Source of the DNA: Rutidosis leptorrhynchoides
Taxonomy: Eukaryota > Streptophyta > Magnoliopsida > Asterales > Asteraceae
Direction: 5' to 3'
NCBI RefSeq assembly: GCF_046630445.1
Contig: NC_092338.1
Location: 151,142,501 to 151,206,500 of the forward strand
DNA length: 64,000 nucleotides
This document shows positions 1 through 12,515 of the stretch, piece by piece. Made by a program: the position numbers and the translations under genes. Position 1 is the first letter of the stretch. Every line of letters begins with the position of its first letter. The notes beneath the pieces are model-generated. The model did not search any database. It was not told where the DNA came from and saw only the letters and a list, made by a program, of their open reading frames with translations.

Positions 1-2
1 AT

Positions 3-1590
3 GCAACGAAGTGTGAAATTTATGGACCATCGGGTAAAGGAACAAGAAATGCCCACATTATTTGTTATGAATGCGGGAAGAAGGGCCACTACAAAACTGC
101 GTGTCCAAACCAGGGAAATAATAATGGGAAAAGCCGTGGGAGAGTTTTTAACATTAATGCGGAAGAAGCGCAGGAAGACCCGGAGCTTGTTACGGGTACG
201 TTTCTTATCGATGAAAAACCTGCTTATGTTTTATTTGATTCGGGTGTCGATAGAAGTTATATGAGTAGAGATTTTTGTGCTAAATTAAGTGGTCCATTGA
301 CGCCTATGAATAATAAATTTTTACTCGAATTAGCAAACGGTAAATTAATTTCGGCAGATAAAATATGTCGGAATCGAGAAATTAAACTGGTTAGCGAAAC
401 GTTTAAGATCGATTTGATACCAGTAGAGTTAGGGAGTTTTGATGTGATAATCGGCATGGACTGGTTGAAAAGGGAGAGATCGGAAATCGTATGTTACAAA
501 AATGCAATTCGCATTGTACGAGAAAATGGAAAACCTATAATGGTGTACGGAGAAAAGAGCAACGCGAAGCTAAATCTTATTAGTAATTTGAAGGCGCAAA
601 AACTAATAAGAAAAGGTTGCTATGCCGTTCTAGCACACATCAAAGAAGTCAAACCCGAAGAAAAGAACATCAATGATGTTCCCGTCGTAAAAGAACTTCT
701 CGATGTATTTTCGAAAGAATTACCGGGACTACCTCCACACCGATCTGTTGAATTTCAAATAGATCTCATACCAGGAGCTGCACCAATAGCTCGTGCTCCA
801 TACAGACTCGCACCCAGCGAAATGAAGGAACTCCAAAGCCAATTGCAAGAACTTTTAGAGCGTGGTTTCATTCGACCAAGCACATCACCATGGGGAGCTC
901 ATGTTTTGTTTGTCAAGAAGAAAGATGGTACATTCAGGTTGTGTATCGACTACCGAGAGTTGAACAAACTTACCATCAAGAACCGTTACCCACTACCGAG
1001 AATCGATGACTTATTTGATCAACTACAAGGTTTGTCAGTTTATTCGAAGATTGATTTACGTTCCGGATATCATCAAATGCGGGTGAAGGAGGATGATATT
1101 CCGAAGACTGCTTTCAGAACGCGTTACGGTCATTACGAGTTTATGGTTATGCCGTTTGGGTTGACTAATGCACCAGCTGTGTTCATGGACCTCATAAACC
1201 GAGTGTGTGGACCATACCTTGACAAGTTTGTTATTGTTTTTATCGATGACATACTTATTTACTCAAAGAATGATCAAGAGCACGAAGAACATTTGAGAAA
1301 AGTGCTAGGGTTGTTGAGGAAAGAAAAACTGTACGCCAAATTTTCAAAGTGTGCATTTTGGTTAGAAGAAGTTCAATTCCTCGGTCACATAGTGAACAAA
1401 GAAGGTATTCAGGTAGATCCGGCAAAGATCGAAACCATTGAAAAGTGGGAAACCCCGAAAACTCCGAAGCATATACGTCAATTTTTAGGATTGGCTGGTT
1501 ACTACAGAAGATTCATCCAAGATTTGTCCAAAATAGCAAAAACCTTGACTGCATTAACGCATAAGGGAAGAAATTTGAATGGAAGGATGA
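3..1590 (+). pseudogene. Ty3/gypsy gag-pol fragment: zinc knuckle, protease, reverse transcriptase
   Basis: Reading in the frame of nt 3, the order is a CX2CX4HX4C zinc knuckle ([14 protein letters not shown], about nt 63-104), an aspartic protease with the FDSG core near nt 234-245, the GMDWL motif near nt 456, and an RT. The RT shows [19 protein letters not shown], the [12 protein letters not shown] block and the catalytic VFIDDIL motif at about nt 1236-1253. The residue after DSG is V where A is usual. The frame is open from nt 3 to about 1570. There a one-base slip occurs: the downstream bases encode FEWKDE only in the next frame. At 1590 coding sequence ends at a junction with LTR sequence. 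RNase H and integrase are absent. It would make a truncated polyprotein at best. Confidence 0.88.
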
Positions 1591-4500
1591 GTAAGTATCT
1601 CACTAGGTATGTTAACAATGAGTGATATACATAAAAATGAGTTTATTGAATTAAGAAACTCGAAACGATATATATAATGATTATCGTTATAACAACGTCT
1701 TACTAAATACATATGAATCATATTAAGATATTGTTACACTATGTTTAAATATGATAAATGATAAGTAAACATATCATTAAGTGTATTAACAATGAACTAC
1801 ATATGTAAAAACAAGACTACTAACTTAAGGATTTCGAAACGAGTCATATATGTAACGAATATCGTTGTAACGACATTTAAATGTATATATATCATATTAA
1901 GATATATTAATACATCATAATATCATGATAATATAATAATTTAACATCTCATTAGATATTATAAACAATGGGTTAACAACATTTAACAAGATCGTTAACT
2001 TAAAGGTTTCAAAACAACACTTACATGTAACGACTAACGATGATTTAATGACTCAGTTAAATGTATATACATGTAGTGTATTATGTTGTATTAATACACT
2101 TTTGGAAGACTTCAAGACACATATCAAAGTACTTCTATTTAACAAAAATGCTTACAATTACATTCTCGTTCAATTTCATCAACAATTCAACTCGTATGCA
2201 ACCGTATTCATACTCGTACAATACACAGCTTCTAGATGTATTTACTATTGGTATATACCAATAGAAAAACATCAAAATCAGACTCCTAATCAGCTACTTT
2301 TGTTCTCTAGCATGGATGATTGATCAAGTTGGCCATTAGAGGAAATAATTATACTAAAAACCAAACTACAATTTGCATATAATCACATGCACATTCACGT
2401 TTTTTATCACCATCCCACACACTTGCATTTTTCAATTTTCTTTCATCCATTTGATCTCTCTCTTGTTCTATGATGATGTTCTAAGTATTCTCCAGCATAT
2501 TCAACAAAATCTACATCAATCTAGCTCCTAAAACCAACCTTTGATCAACCTACAAAACAACTACTCAAGAATACACCAACAACACTTCCAAGTTTGCTAG
2601 CTTACTTCCAATCTTGCAAATCCACTTTGAGTGATCATCCAACCTCAAGAAATCTTTCTTATTTACAGTAAGATATCTTTCTAATACAGGGCAATACTCA
2701 TATTCAAACTTTGATTCAATTTCTATAACTTTAACAATCTTATTTCGAATGGAAATCTTACTTGAACTTGTTTTTGTGTCATGATTCTACTTCTACAACT
2801 TTCAAGCCATCCAAAGATCCTTTGAAGCTAGATCTATTTTTCTCATTTCCATTAGGTTTATCCACAAAACCTGAGGTAGTAATGATGTTCATAACATCAT
2901 TCGATTCATATATATAAAACTACCTTATTCGAAGGTTTAAGCTTGTAATCACTAGAACATAGTTTAGTTAATTCTAAACTTGTTCGCAAACAAAAGTTAA
3001 TCCTTCTAACTTGACTTTTAAAATCAACTAAACACATGTTCTATATCTATATGATATGCTAACTTAATGATTTAAAACCTGAAAACACGAAAAATACCGT
3101 AAAACCGGATATACGCCGTCGTAGTAACACCGAGGGCTGTTTTGGGTTAGTTAATTAAAAACTATGATAAACTTTGATTTAAAAGTTGTTCTTCTGGGAA
3201 AATGATTTTTCTTATTAACATGAAACTATATCCAAAAATCATGGTTAAACTCAAAGTGAAAGTATGTTTTTCAAAATGGTCATCAAGACGTCGTTCTTTC
3301 GACTGAAATGACTACCTTTACAAAAACGACTTGTAATCTGTATTTTCGCCTATAAACTTATACTTTTTCTTTTTTGATTCATAAACTTAAGTTCAATATG
3401 AAACCATAGCAACTTTAATCACTCAAAACGGATTTAAAACGAAGAAGTTATGGGTAAAACAAGATTGGATAATTTTGCTTGATGTAGCTACGTGAAAATT
3501 GGTAACAAATCTATATTAATCATATCCTAGCTAACTTATATTGTATCATACATGTATTCTAATATATTATGTAATCTTGGGATACCATAGACACGTATGC
3601 AAATGTTTTGATGTATCATATCGACCCATGTATATATATTATTTGGAACAACCATAGACACTCTATATGCAGTAATGATTGAGTTAGCTATACAAGGTTG
3701 AGGTTGATTCCAAAAATATATATACTTTGAGTTGTGATCTAGCCTGAGACGTGTATACACTGGGTCGTGGATTGATTCAAGATAATATATATCGATTTAT
3801 TTCTGTACATCTAACTGTGGACAACTAGTTGTAGGTTACTAACGAGGACAGCTGACTTAATAAATTTAAAACATTAAAATGTATTAAAAATGTTGTAAAT
3901 ATATTTTGAACATACTTTGATATATATGTACATATTTGTTATAGGTTCGTGAATCGACCAGTGGCCAAGTCTTACTTCCCGACGAAGTAAAAATCTGTGA
4001 AAGTGAGTTATAGTCCCACTTTTAAAATCTATTATTTTTTTGGGGATGAGAATACATGCGATTTTATAAATGTTTTACAAAATAGACACAAGTAATCGAA
4101 AATACTTTCTATGTTGGATTATCGAACCGAATATGCCCCTTTTTAGCTTGATAGCCTAAGAATTAGGGAAATGGCCCCTAATTGACGCGAATCCTAAAGA
4201 TAGATCTATTTGGCCCAACAATCCTCATCCGAGTTACGGATGCTTTAGTACTTCGATTTATTATATCCGATGAGAGTCCCGGAATGATGGGGATATTCTA
4301 TATGCATCTTGTTAAGGTCGGTTACCAGGTGTTCAACATATGAATAATTTTTATCTCTATGCAGTTTGCAAAATGCCTGATATGAGATGTGTTATAAAAA
4401 TGAAATCTTGTGGTCTATTATTATGATTTGATAATATGTAGGTTAAACCTATAACTCACCAACAATTTTGTTGACGTTTTAAGCATGTTTATTCTCAAGT

Positions 4501-4841
4501 GATTATTAAGAGCTTCCACTGTTGCATACTAAAATAAGGATAAGATTTGGAGTCCATACGTGTATGATATTGTGTAAAAACTGCATTCAAGAAAATTATT
4601 TTGATGTAATATATTCTTATTGTAAACCATTATGTAATGGTCGGGTGTAAACGGTATATTTTAGGTTATCATTATTTGATAATCTGCGTAATGCTTTTTA
4701 AACCATTATCGATAAAATAAAGGTTATGGTTGTTATAAAAATGAATGTAGACTTTGAAAAACGTTTCATATAGAGGTCAAAACCTCGCGACGAAATCAAT
4801 TAATATGGAACGTTTATAATCAATATGAACGGGACATTTCA
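1591..4841 (+). repeat. LTR of element A, lacking its first ~210 bp
   Basis: Aligns by eye along its whole length with the A2 5' LTR: position 1591 matches about 38453 and the ends at 4841 and 41510 share GGGACATTTCA. Divergence from A2 is visibly higher than between the two A2 LTRs, so this is an older or distinct subfamily copy. ORFs inside it are unsupported. It contains no gene. Confidence 0.82.
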
Positions 4842-4949
4842 AATAGTTATAAAAATATTTTTAGAAATATTGAGGATATTATAATGGAAGATACGATGAT
4901 ATCTTAGAATTTCTCATATCGATGGATGATGATGAAGATCGTCCGTAAA

Positions 4950-5190
4950 AGGGTAGAGTCAGGAGCAAGGTATTCATTAATGACTTCAACAGATACTGAA
5001 TCATTTGGATTCCTTGAAGGCAGGTTTAGTCTTTGTGATTTGTCCATAGCCACCTTCATGGTTTACTCAATCCGTTTTCCAGCTCCAAACCTTATCTTTT
5101 TTGAGCTTTCCCAACACATTATTCGTTATCATCAAACTTTTGACTGTTAACGTCGTTTACAGTTTTTGCTGCTTTATCAGCATTTTTTAA
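4950..5190 (-). pseudogene. Captured poly(A)-binding protein (PABP) fragment inside element C
   Basis: On the minus strand, pieces read NADKAAKTVNDVNSQKFDDNE, then VGKAQK, then GKRIE and MKVAMDKSQ, then NLPSRNPN. This is the order of the end of RRM3, the linker and the start of RRM4 in plant cytoplasmic PABPs (family pattern: FDDKEWYVGKAQKKSER, then EQ.MKEA.DK, then NLY.KNL). Frames are broken by stops and small indels. The homologous stretch in element B (59640-59900) has its stops at different places. The fragment lies in the element's sense direction. The gene resemblance is from motif recognition; a database search was not possible. Confidence 0.6.
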
Positions 5191-5534
5191 AATTTCCAGA
5201 ATTGATTCGCAGACTGGGTGCTTTTTAGAATTTCAGAATGGTAGATCATAATTCTAAGAGATAAATGTTATATGTATACATATAACTGTTGATGTAGAAA
5301 TACTGCGAGATTCAAAATACTGATTGCTGATTCCCAGTAATTGGTATGGAAATTCTCGTTATAAGATGCGGATGAGTATATGATAGGGTTTCAATAAATA
5401 TAATGAGTTTTCAGAAAATCAAAGATCAATAAAGTTACTGGTAAGTTACTGCTAATGTGGTGGAATATAAATGGTTCCGCGGTAACGAAGGCGAAAAGAC
5501 AACGTATATATTATGGTTATAATAAGGTTAATCC

Positions 5535-5640
5535 GAAATAAAAAATCGAAGTTGACTTGTTGGAGCTGTGACAAAATTGGCTAATTTGAAAAGGAATTGC
5601 AAAGTTATTTTCGGTAATAATAACGCAAAGGAGCTAGCAC
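5535..5640 (+). pseudogene. CCHC zinc-knuckle remnant, antisense to element C
   Basis: The + strand encodes CWSCDKIG followed, after a one-base shift, by LKRNCK and then a short Asn-rich tail. This resembles a gag zinc knuckle (CX2CX4HX4C) with the His codon region damaged. The equivalent place in element B (60240-60320) shows the same motif with the second Cys changed to Trp. Because it is antisense to the primer-site-defined direction of C and B, it is probably an acquired fragment of another element. Confidence 0.35.
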
Positions 5641-5879
5641 AGATACGTGTTAAACGTTTACTCAGGTTCCGAGTGTTTTCAGGTGCATAACTATATGCAT
5701 AAGTTCTTCCTTTCGTAGATAACGTGCGGTTGGTTTATTCTCCCGATTGAGGTGTTTTCAAGAATCATGAAAGGTTTGAACGCAGATTGTAATCGTCAAG
5801 ATACAAATGAGGCTTAAGATGAAATCAAGTGGCAAACTTGAAGAAATGTTTAGTTACATATGTTATAACCAATATTTTA

Positions 5880-6290
5880 ATTCATTTTAATTATCCAATA
5901 TTGACAGTCCACAATTAGCAGTCCACAATTTGTAGTTCAACAATTCATATATAGTTTAATATATAATATTCGAATTAATTAATACGTATCGTGACCCGTT
6001 ATATACATGTCTCAGACTCGATCACAACTCAAAGTATATATATTATTGTAGAATCAACCTCAACCCTGTATAGCTAACTCAAGCATTACTGCATATAGAG
6101 TGTCTATGGTTATTCCAAATAATATATACAGATGCGTCGATATGATATGTCAAAACCTTGTATACGTGTCCCGATATTTAAAGTGCGTAAAATAAATAAC
6201 AAAAATTAAATGACGATAAATAAATTTACGAGAATTAAAATGACGATAAATAAAATGCGATAAATAAATTGTAATCAGTTAGCTAGGAAC
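5880..6290 (-). repeat. Fragment of an A-family LTR in reverse orientation, inside C
   Basis: The stretch around 6005-6160 is the reverse complement of the A2 LTR segment around 40250-40400 and of the A LTR around 3600-3760. It includes the reverse complement of the run beginning GGTTGAGGTTGATT and of CATATCATATCGACG. Flanking bases 6180-6290 with repeated ATAAATAAATT also look LTR-derived. It has no equivalent in element B, so it is a secondary insertion or conversion patch in C. Confidence 0.65.
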
Positions 6291-6560
6291 AGTTAGCGTG
6301 GATTCTTAACAAAATTTTTCTCATAGTTAATTTGTTTGTTTCTAACAAATTTTATTTTGTCCAATGTTTTCTTCAGTATGCCACTTGTTAGATTCTGATA
6401 GATAAAAATCCAAATATGAAATTGAATGAAAATGGTTATTCTGTGGTGAACGTATTCGTATAGCTGTGGATGTAAGTAGGATAGTAAATGACTGTTGATT
6501 CAGGTTCGAAGAATGTACTGTGTAACTTATTAATGTGAAATCTAAATATTTCTCGGGTAT

Positions 6561-6576
6561 TACCTATCCGTTAAAA
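6561..6576 (-). promoter_or_regulatory. Degenerate copy of the shared internal 16-mer (one mismatch in core)
   Basis: Reverse complement reads TTTTAACGGATAGGTA, close to CTTTAACGGGTAGGTA found in B at 60562-60577 and 58423-58438 and in A2 at 43400-43415. Confidence 0.45.
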
Positions 6577-7022
6577 TATTTTCATCATTAACAGTTTGTA
6601 CAAAAGAATTTTCAATTACAATCTTTATGAAAATATATATACATATATATTTTCTTCGGATGTAATTATGGATTTAATGAGTCAATATGATATTAATCTC
6701 ATTTGATTTACCGTTAGGACAAGAGTATATAATCTCTAAAACATTAAAGATTATATAATCGCCATGTCGAACGAAGATTAATAATTTAGAATGATTTGTA
6801 GAACGATGATTATGCTCGAGGTACAGAATGAGATATTGGGGCATGTGATGTTGAAACTTGTGTTGTTGGTAGTACTGTCGATGCCGGTGATATTGCTGAA
6901 ACTGGTACGTTTTGCACCATGTTTTCCAAGGCTACAACTCGGGCACGAATTTCGTTAACTTCTTCTTCTATTACTCCGGGGTGATTGTCGGTTCGAACGA
7001 GCGGATAAATAAGATCTAGAAT

Positions 7023-7340
7023 TTGGTATAGTATATAGTCGTGATGAGATACTCTGAAAATGAGAGAGAAAATGGTTTCTCGAACAGGTTCGCCGGTAAG
7101 TGCTTCAGGTTCTTCGCCAAATGGTGTATTCGGTTAGTGGAAAGGATCGCCTTCTTCTTGTCTCCAATGATTAAGTCGGCTACGAACCCATCAGATGAAT
7201 TGGGGATGGCTGATTGGCTGATTCATTCTGGTGACGCTGCTTCCGGAGCTTAGGTGAACATCCATGTCGGAATAGTTGTCGGAATAACTATCGGAATAGC
7301 TATCGGAATCTGAGGGTCTCGAACTGGTTGAGGGATTCAT
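7023..7340 (-). pseudogene. Broken leader ORF of element C (homologue of the B leader ORF)
   Basis: From an ATG at 7340 the minus strand encodes a Ser/Asp-rich start with a SYSDSYSDNYSDMD repeat, then MNQPISHPQF, a stop, then RLNHWRQEEGDPFH, another stop, then GEEPEALTGEPVRETIF. The B copy at 61606-62052 has the same order (QPISHH, NRWRQEEGDPFH, GEEPEALTGEP) without these stops. It starts about 435 bp downstream of the LTR. The function is unknown; no gag major-homology or nucleic-acid-binding motif is visible in it. Confidence 0.65.
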
Positions 7341-7755
7341 CTCGTACGATCAGATGAAGGATTTTCGATAAGAAATAGATTATAGGATGTAGATTAGTAC
7401 CCTGCAATACATAATTTACATATGCATATATAATACTAAAATCCCATAAGTTACGGAGGAATCTACGGAAAATGTCAGGCAAAGTTTACAGTAACCGATA
7501 CGCTAAGATATGAATTAGCAGATACGCTAAGATATGAATTTTTGTCTATACACTATTCATGCAATCAATGCAGTAAGATGTGTCTAGACTTAAAAATGAT
7601 AAGCGGGTGATTCCCTAAGAATGATAAGCAGGTAATTTTTGACACGAAATGATAAGCAAAACTTTTGACATGCAGACACGGTCGAAGTCCAGACTCACTA
7701 ATGCATCTAAGCAACTACCAGTTAGACACACTAATGCAAGACCTGGTTCGCTAAG

Positions 7756-7775
7756 ACCACCACTCTGATACCACC
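7756..7775 (-). promoter_or_regulatory. Primer binding site of element C
   Basis: Minus-strand sequence directly after the LTR reads GGTGGTATCAGAGTGG, matching the TGGTATCAGAG core complementary to the 3' end of initiator tRNA-Met. This sets the element's direction as minus. Confidence 0.75.
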
Positions 7776-9135
7776 TGTAAAGACCCGTCCTAATCCATCT
7801 GGACGAATACATTACATTTTGTTACATCGCGAGGTACTTGACCTCTATATGATACATTTTACAAACATTGCATTCGTTTTTAAAAAGACAAACTTTCATT
7901 ACATCGACAATTGACGGCATGCATACCATTTCATAATATATCCAACTATAATTAACTTAGTAATAATCTTGATGAACTCAATGACTCGAATGCAACGTCT
8001 TTTGAAATATGTCATGAATGACTCCAAGTAACATCTCTAAAATGAGCAAATGCACAACGGAAGATTTCTTTCATACCTGAGAATAAACATGCTTTAAAGT
8101 GTCAACTAAAAGGTTGGTGAGTTCATTAGTTTATCATAAACATTCATTTCCATCATTTTAATAGACCACAAGATTTCATTTTCATTTTCATAAACATACA
8201 TCTCATATCAGGCATTTCGCAAACTGCATAGAGATAAAAAATCATTCATATGGTGAACACCTGGTAACCGACCTTAACAAGATGCATATAGGGGCGCACT
8301 AATTCTCAAAATTAGTGATGTTCCATAATTCTTAGGCTACCAAGCTAAAAGGGGCATATTCGATTTCGATAATCCAACCATAGAATGTAGTTTCGATTAC
8401 TTGTGTCTATTTCGTAAAGCATTTATAAAAATAGCGCATGTATTCTCAGTCCCAAAAATATATATTACAAAAGCATTTAAAAAGAGAGCAAATGAAACTC
8501 ACCATACTGTATTTTGTAGTAAAAATACATATGTCATTGAACAAGTGTAGGGTTGGTCTCGGATTCACAAACCTATATCATTTGTATATCTATTAATACA
8601 TATAGTGTAAATTACAAAATTTCATTTATTATTATGTATTATTTATATATTTATATATTTATAGTTATATAGAATTTATACTAAATTTTATTTTGAAACG
8701 TATACTTATATTATATTTAATATTACATTGTATATATATTGATTTTGTGTATATATAATTATAATGGTTAATATTTATACATTTAGTTATATTAATATAC
8801 CTATATATCTATATATGTGATTAGTATTGTATTCATGAAATATCATTTGTTTGTTATATGAAATATTAATATAATTCTAGTATATGTAATGAGTATATAT
8901 AATATACAAAAGATTTATTTGTTAAAATGATAGTTTCACTAGTAAAATAAAAATGATAGTTTTAGTAAAAATAATATTTTTAATGATACTAGTAAGTTTA
9001 ATAATAATTATAGTCTTATTAGATATTTTAAATGATCATATATATAATAATACAAACAGTATGATATTAATAATAATGATAGTAATAATATTACTAAAAA
9101 TTATAAGTTGATACTAATAATACTTAATAGTAGTA

Positions 9136-9280
<145 letters not shown>

Positions 9281-9324
9281 GATTAATGATAATAATACGG
9301 ATGGTATTCAAAATACTTAATAAA

Positions 9325-9363
<39 letters not shown>

Positions 9364-9492
9364 CCTAATCATAATAATACATATATCAATATTAATAATA
9401 CTAATAATAATACTAATGATACTTAATTATGTTATTGAATAACAAAAATGATAATAATATTAATCATGGTATTTATGTTAACATAATACTCC

Positions 9493-9526
<34 letters not shown>

Positions 9527-9557
9527 TTAGAAAGACTACATTTGTGTAATATGCCTT

Positions 9558-9640
9558 AAAAAAAAATAAGCGTCCCTGCTCGGGCTCGAACCCGCGATCT
9601 CTCACTTACCCCTTTTCCTCCCAAACCATTGAACCATTTG
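9558..9640 (-). ncRNA. tRNA-like / SINE-head Pol III unit inside the C LTR
   Basis: On the minus strand an A-box match TGGTTCAATGG (9626-9636) is followed about 35 nt later by a B-box match GGTTCGAGCCC (9582-9592) and, after about 15 nt, by a nine-T run (complement of 9558-9566) that would terminate Pol III. The spacing is that of a tRNA gene or tRNA-derived SINE head. A folded tRNA is not evident: the GCTCGGGC...GCCCGAGC pairing is local and no clear acceptor stem was found. Whether it is transcribed is unknown. Confidence 0.45.
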
Positions 9641-11924
9641 TTAATTTCTTGTAGCATCCCACGGTTTTAATTATTTAATATATTCGAATTGTTTTTCATC
9701 TTCCTCAAAATTTCATCATTATCATAACCATATCCATAATCATCTATCATGATCATAATCATCACCATCTAATACTTCACTGTCACCCATCGTTTCATTT
9801 TCTCATCATTAATAACATCATGTATCATATATTATGTAGCATGTCACGTAAACCAATTGGTTCTCGGCCCAAAACTACCAAAAAAAAAGAATTCGGCCCA
9901 ATAATAATAAAAGATCACAGCCCAACCATTCTTAGTTAGTAACCCATGGCCCAAGTATAAATCCAAGTTTAGCTAAACCCATTTATTTTATCAATTGGGT
10001 TCCATAAACCCCATAACCGATAGCCTAGTACCAGCCCGTCATTATTAACTGATATGTTTAAGAGAATAAAAAAAATTCGGTATACAAAAGAAACAACCAC
10101 ATTCAAGTGGGGTTTATCATAAGAGCTTGTCTGCCACTTTGTTATTAAATACGTCATGTTCATCATTCAATCATCAATTATGTATTACCTTTTTAATCAC
10201 CATGATCTATCTTTTACTTTATAATCTCCTTCGTATAACCATGATACAAACAAGAATGTGCAGTAGTAGTTACACGACTGTAGCAGTAAACAATGAATAA
10301 AGAAAAGAGAACCAAAAATATAAATTGGTGTTTGGTTTTTGGCTTTGATGGCTCGATACAGGAACAGTAAATCAGAAAAGTTTTGAGATAGTAGTGTAGT
10401 AGCAGCTACAGTGATGTATTGAATAGAAAGTAGAACAAAGTGTGTTCTAAAATGGGTTATGGTGATATACATCGAAATCCAGGGTAGGTACAACAAGGAA
10501 CGATCTAGTTTAGTGTCGGGTTTGAGTGGTGGTGTTCGTGATTTTTGTTTTCGGATAGTAATAAGGAAACATAAGTAGTTTAAAGGGTGTTTGATGATGA
10601 ACTTATTCGGGTGTTTGTTCGTGTGAGATTATCGGCCAAATAGCAAGGAACACAACAACAAAAGTGGTTTTGGTTTTAGTGATCTTATTCGAACCAAGAA
10701 GTGGCATTAGTAATGATCGGAGATGGAAACAGGTGATTAGGGTGGTGGAAATGGTGGCCGTAAGGTTCATGGTGATTTGAGGTTGAGATCAACGAGGGTG
10801 TTGTAAGATTGTAGTAGTGTGGTGACCTTTTGGGGTTCGATTTAGTTTTCACGAAAGACAATTACAAGGTGGTGAGATGACGGTTGAGGGAGGATGATGG
10901 TGGCCGTGAGATGGATGAAAGGATGATGATAGAGTGGCGTACAAGGTGGAGATGGTGGTAGCAAGGCGGCCGGTGGTGGCCTTGGGTTGACAGGAGCAAG
11001 AAGGAAGAACATGGATGGTGCGATGGTGATATTCTATGTGATCTCTGTATATATCTATATCTATATCTATATTACTTATATGAATGTTATAAAAGAACTA
11101 GATAGATAGTGGCTTAGTACCATCAAAAACAGTATATTTATATAATAATCAAATATGGTACCAATCAGAATAATAATCATATACAGTGGTAAATAGTGAA
11201 GCCATCGAAACCTTTGGATTATATTACCGACAGTTTCCACGGACTGTGTATCGTGCGAAATCAGTGGCGGATAAAAGTCTTCGAAAAAATTCCATATTTT
11301 TAAATTAACTATATTTATTTATTTTGGTCATTATAGTATAAAATTCAATCATTAATTTGATAAATAAAAATTACATCAACTGTCCCCCTCATTTATGAGT
11401 GAAATATAAAAAGTGTTAAAATTAAATAATTAGATCCTAAATATACTTTTAATAAGCCTATAACTTATATAACTCATTTTCGGATCACCTTTTATTTTAA
11501 AATTACATAAGTTTGAATTTAACTTGCTTAATATCAATCGAAACATCAAACGAGTATTACAATCATTTAATATTTATTTTTAATATACTTTATTTATATA
11601 TAGAGATATATTTTAAACAATAATTATTATAATATCCTATTTTTATTTTATTAATTTTTAATAACAACAACATATAATACTTCAAATTATATTTCGAATT
11701 ATTATTTATATATACGTACACACATATCTATTTACAATTAATTGTTCGTTAATCGTCGAGAGTAGTCGAAGGTCAATTGAATATATGAACATCGTTCCAA
11801 AATTTTCTAGACTCAACATTACATACATTGCTTATCGTATCGAAATCATATAGAGATTACGTTTAAATTTGGTCGGAAATTTTCGGGTCGTCACATTGGA
11901 TAACTAAACCGAATAAGAATATAC

Positions 11925-12185
11925 CCCAAGAAACTCCAATCAATATCATATATTATTTGGATATCCACTTTAAAGGCACACCTAGCAAATCCTCTATCAG
12001 CATAATAGTCCTTCATCAATTCCTAAGTGAGCAGAATGTTATCAGAAGTCCTCCGACCCGGAATAAAAGCTGATTGATTACAACTAACAACCTCGTCCAA
12101 GCCATACTTATTACAGTTCGTAATGATCTTGTTAATACACTTGTAAAGCACATTACAACACGAAATCAAGCGATAATCCGACTTA
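11925..12185 (-). pseudogene. Non-LTR (LINE) reverse transcriptase fragment
   Basis: The minus strand encodes LISCCNVLYKCINKIIT, then NQSAFIPGRRTSDNILL, a stop codon, ELMKDYYADRGFARCAFKVD. This matches the order of RT motifs in plant L1-type LINEs (RPISL.NV.YKI..K, NQSAF..GR...DNI..A.E, KG..AFKVD). The catalytic boxes downstream are absent and an in-frame TAG interrupts the fragment. It is a short decayed piece next to element C's LTR, probably part of the old site into which C inserted. Confidence 0.7.
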
Positions 12186-12515
12186 TTACTATTATTATAA
12201 TTACTATATTATTATTATAGATATAATTATAATTATAATTATAATTATAATTATAATTATTACTATTATTATTATAATTACTATCCATATTTTTGATTTC
12301 TCTAGTCACATCTTTAACAACTATTTATTAAAGTGGATTATTCTTTAAATACATTGTTTAGTTTGTGAACAGTTAAGTCGGGCGATTTAACTCATGGAAA
12401 AAAGGATATATAGGGTAATGATAACATAATGTTAAAATAACATATGTACTTTAAGTATTTGTTATTTGTAAATTTAAAATTAATTAATATTTCTTAACTT
12501 AACATGTGTCCTAAG
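12186..12515. repeat. ATT/AATTAT simple-sequence tract and AT-rich spacer
   Basis: 12186-12285 consists of ATTATT and TATAATTATAAT repeats that can fold back. The remainder to the hAT target duplication at 12508 is AT-rich without recognisable features. Confidence 0.7.

Larger units (their letters stand above)
1..4841 (+). mobile_element. Element A: 3' part of a Ty3/gypsy (Tekay/Del-like) LTR retrotransposon
   Basis: The element enters from the left window edge. It consists of gag-pol sequence to about 1590, then an LTR body that ends in the terminal string GGGACATTTCA at 4841. The same LTR family occurs twice in element A2 (38240-41510 and 46951-48519), which fixes the identity of the 1591-4841 part. 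Everything normally found after RT (RNase H, integrase, chromodomain, 3' UTR) and about 210 bp of the LTR's own 5' end are missing, so pol and LTR are joined by a large internal deletion. Lineage is assigned from RT motifs and the roughly 3.3 kb LTR length. The 5' half lies outside the window. Confidence 0.85.

Noticed and set aside
1-264. 87-codon ORF in frame 1
   Set aside because: The zinc knuckle and protease are in another frame of the same bases, so this is a shadow.
9558-9640. A genuine tRNA gene
   Set aside because: A and B boxes fit, but no acceptor stem or cloverleaf could be drawn, and it sits inside an LTR.
10197-10496. 99-codon minus-strand ORF in the C LTR
   Set aside because: Hydrophobic, no motif, inside an LTR; no support.
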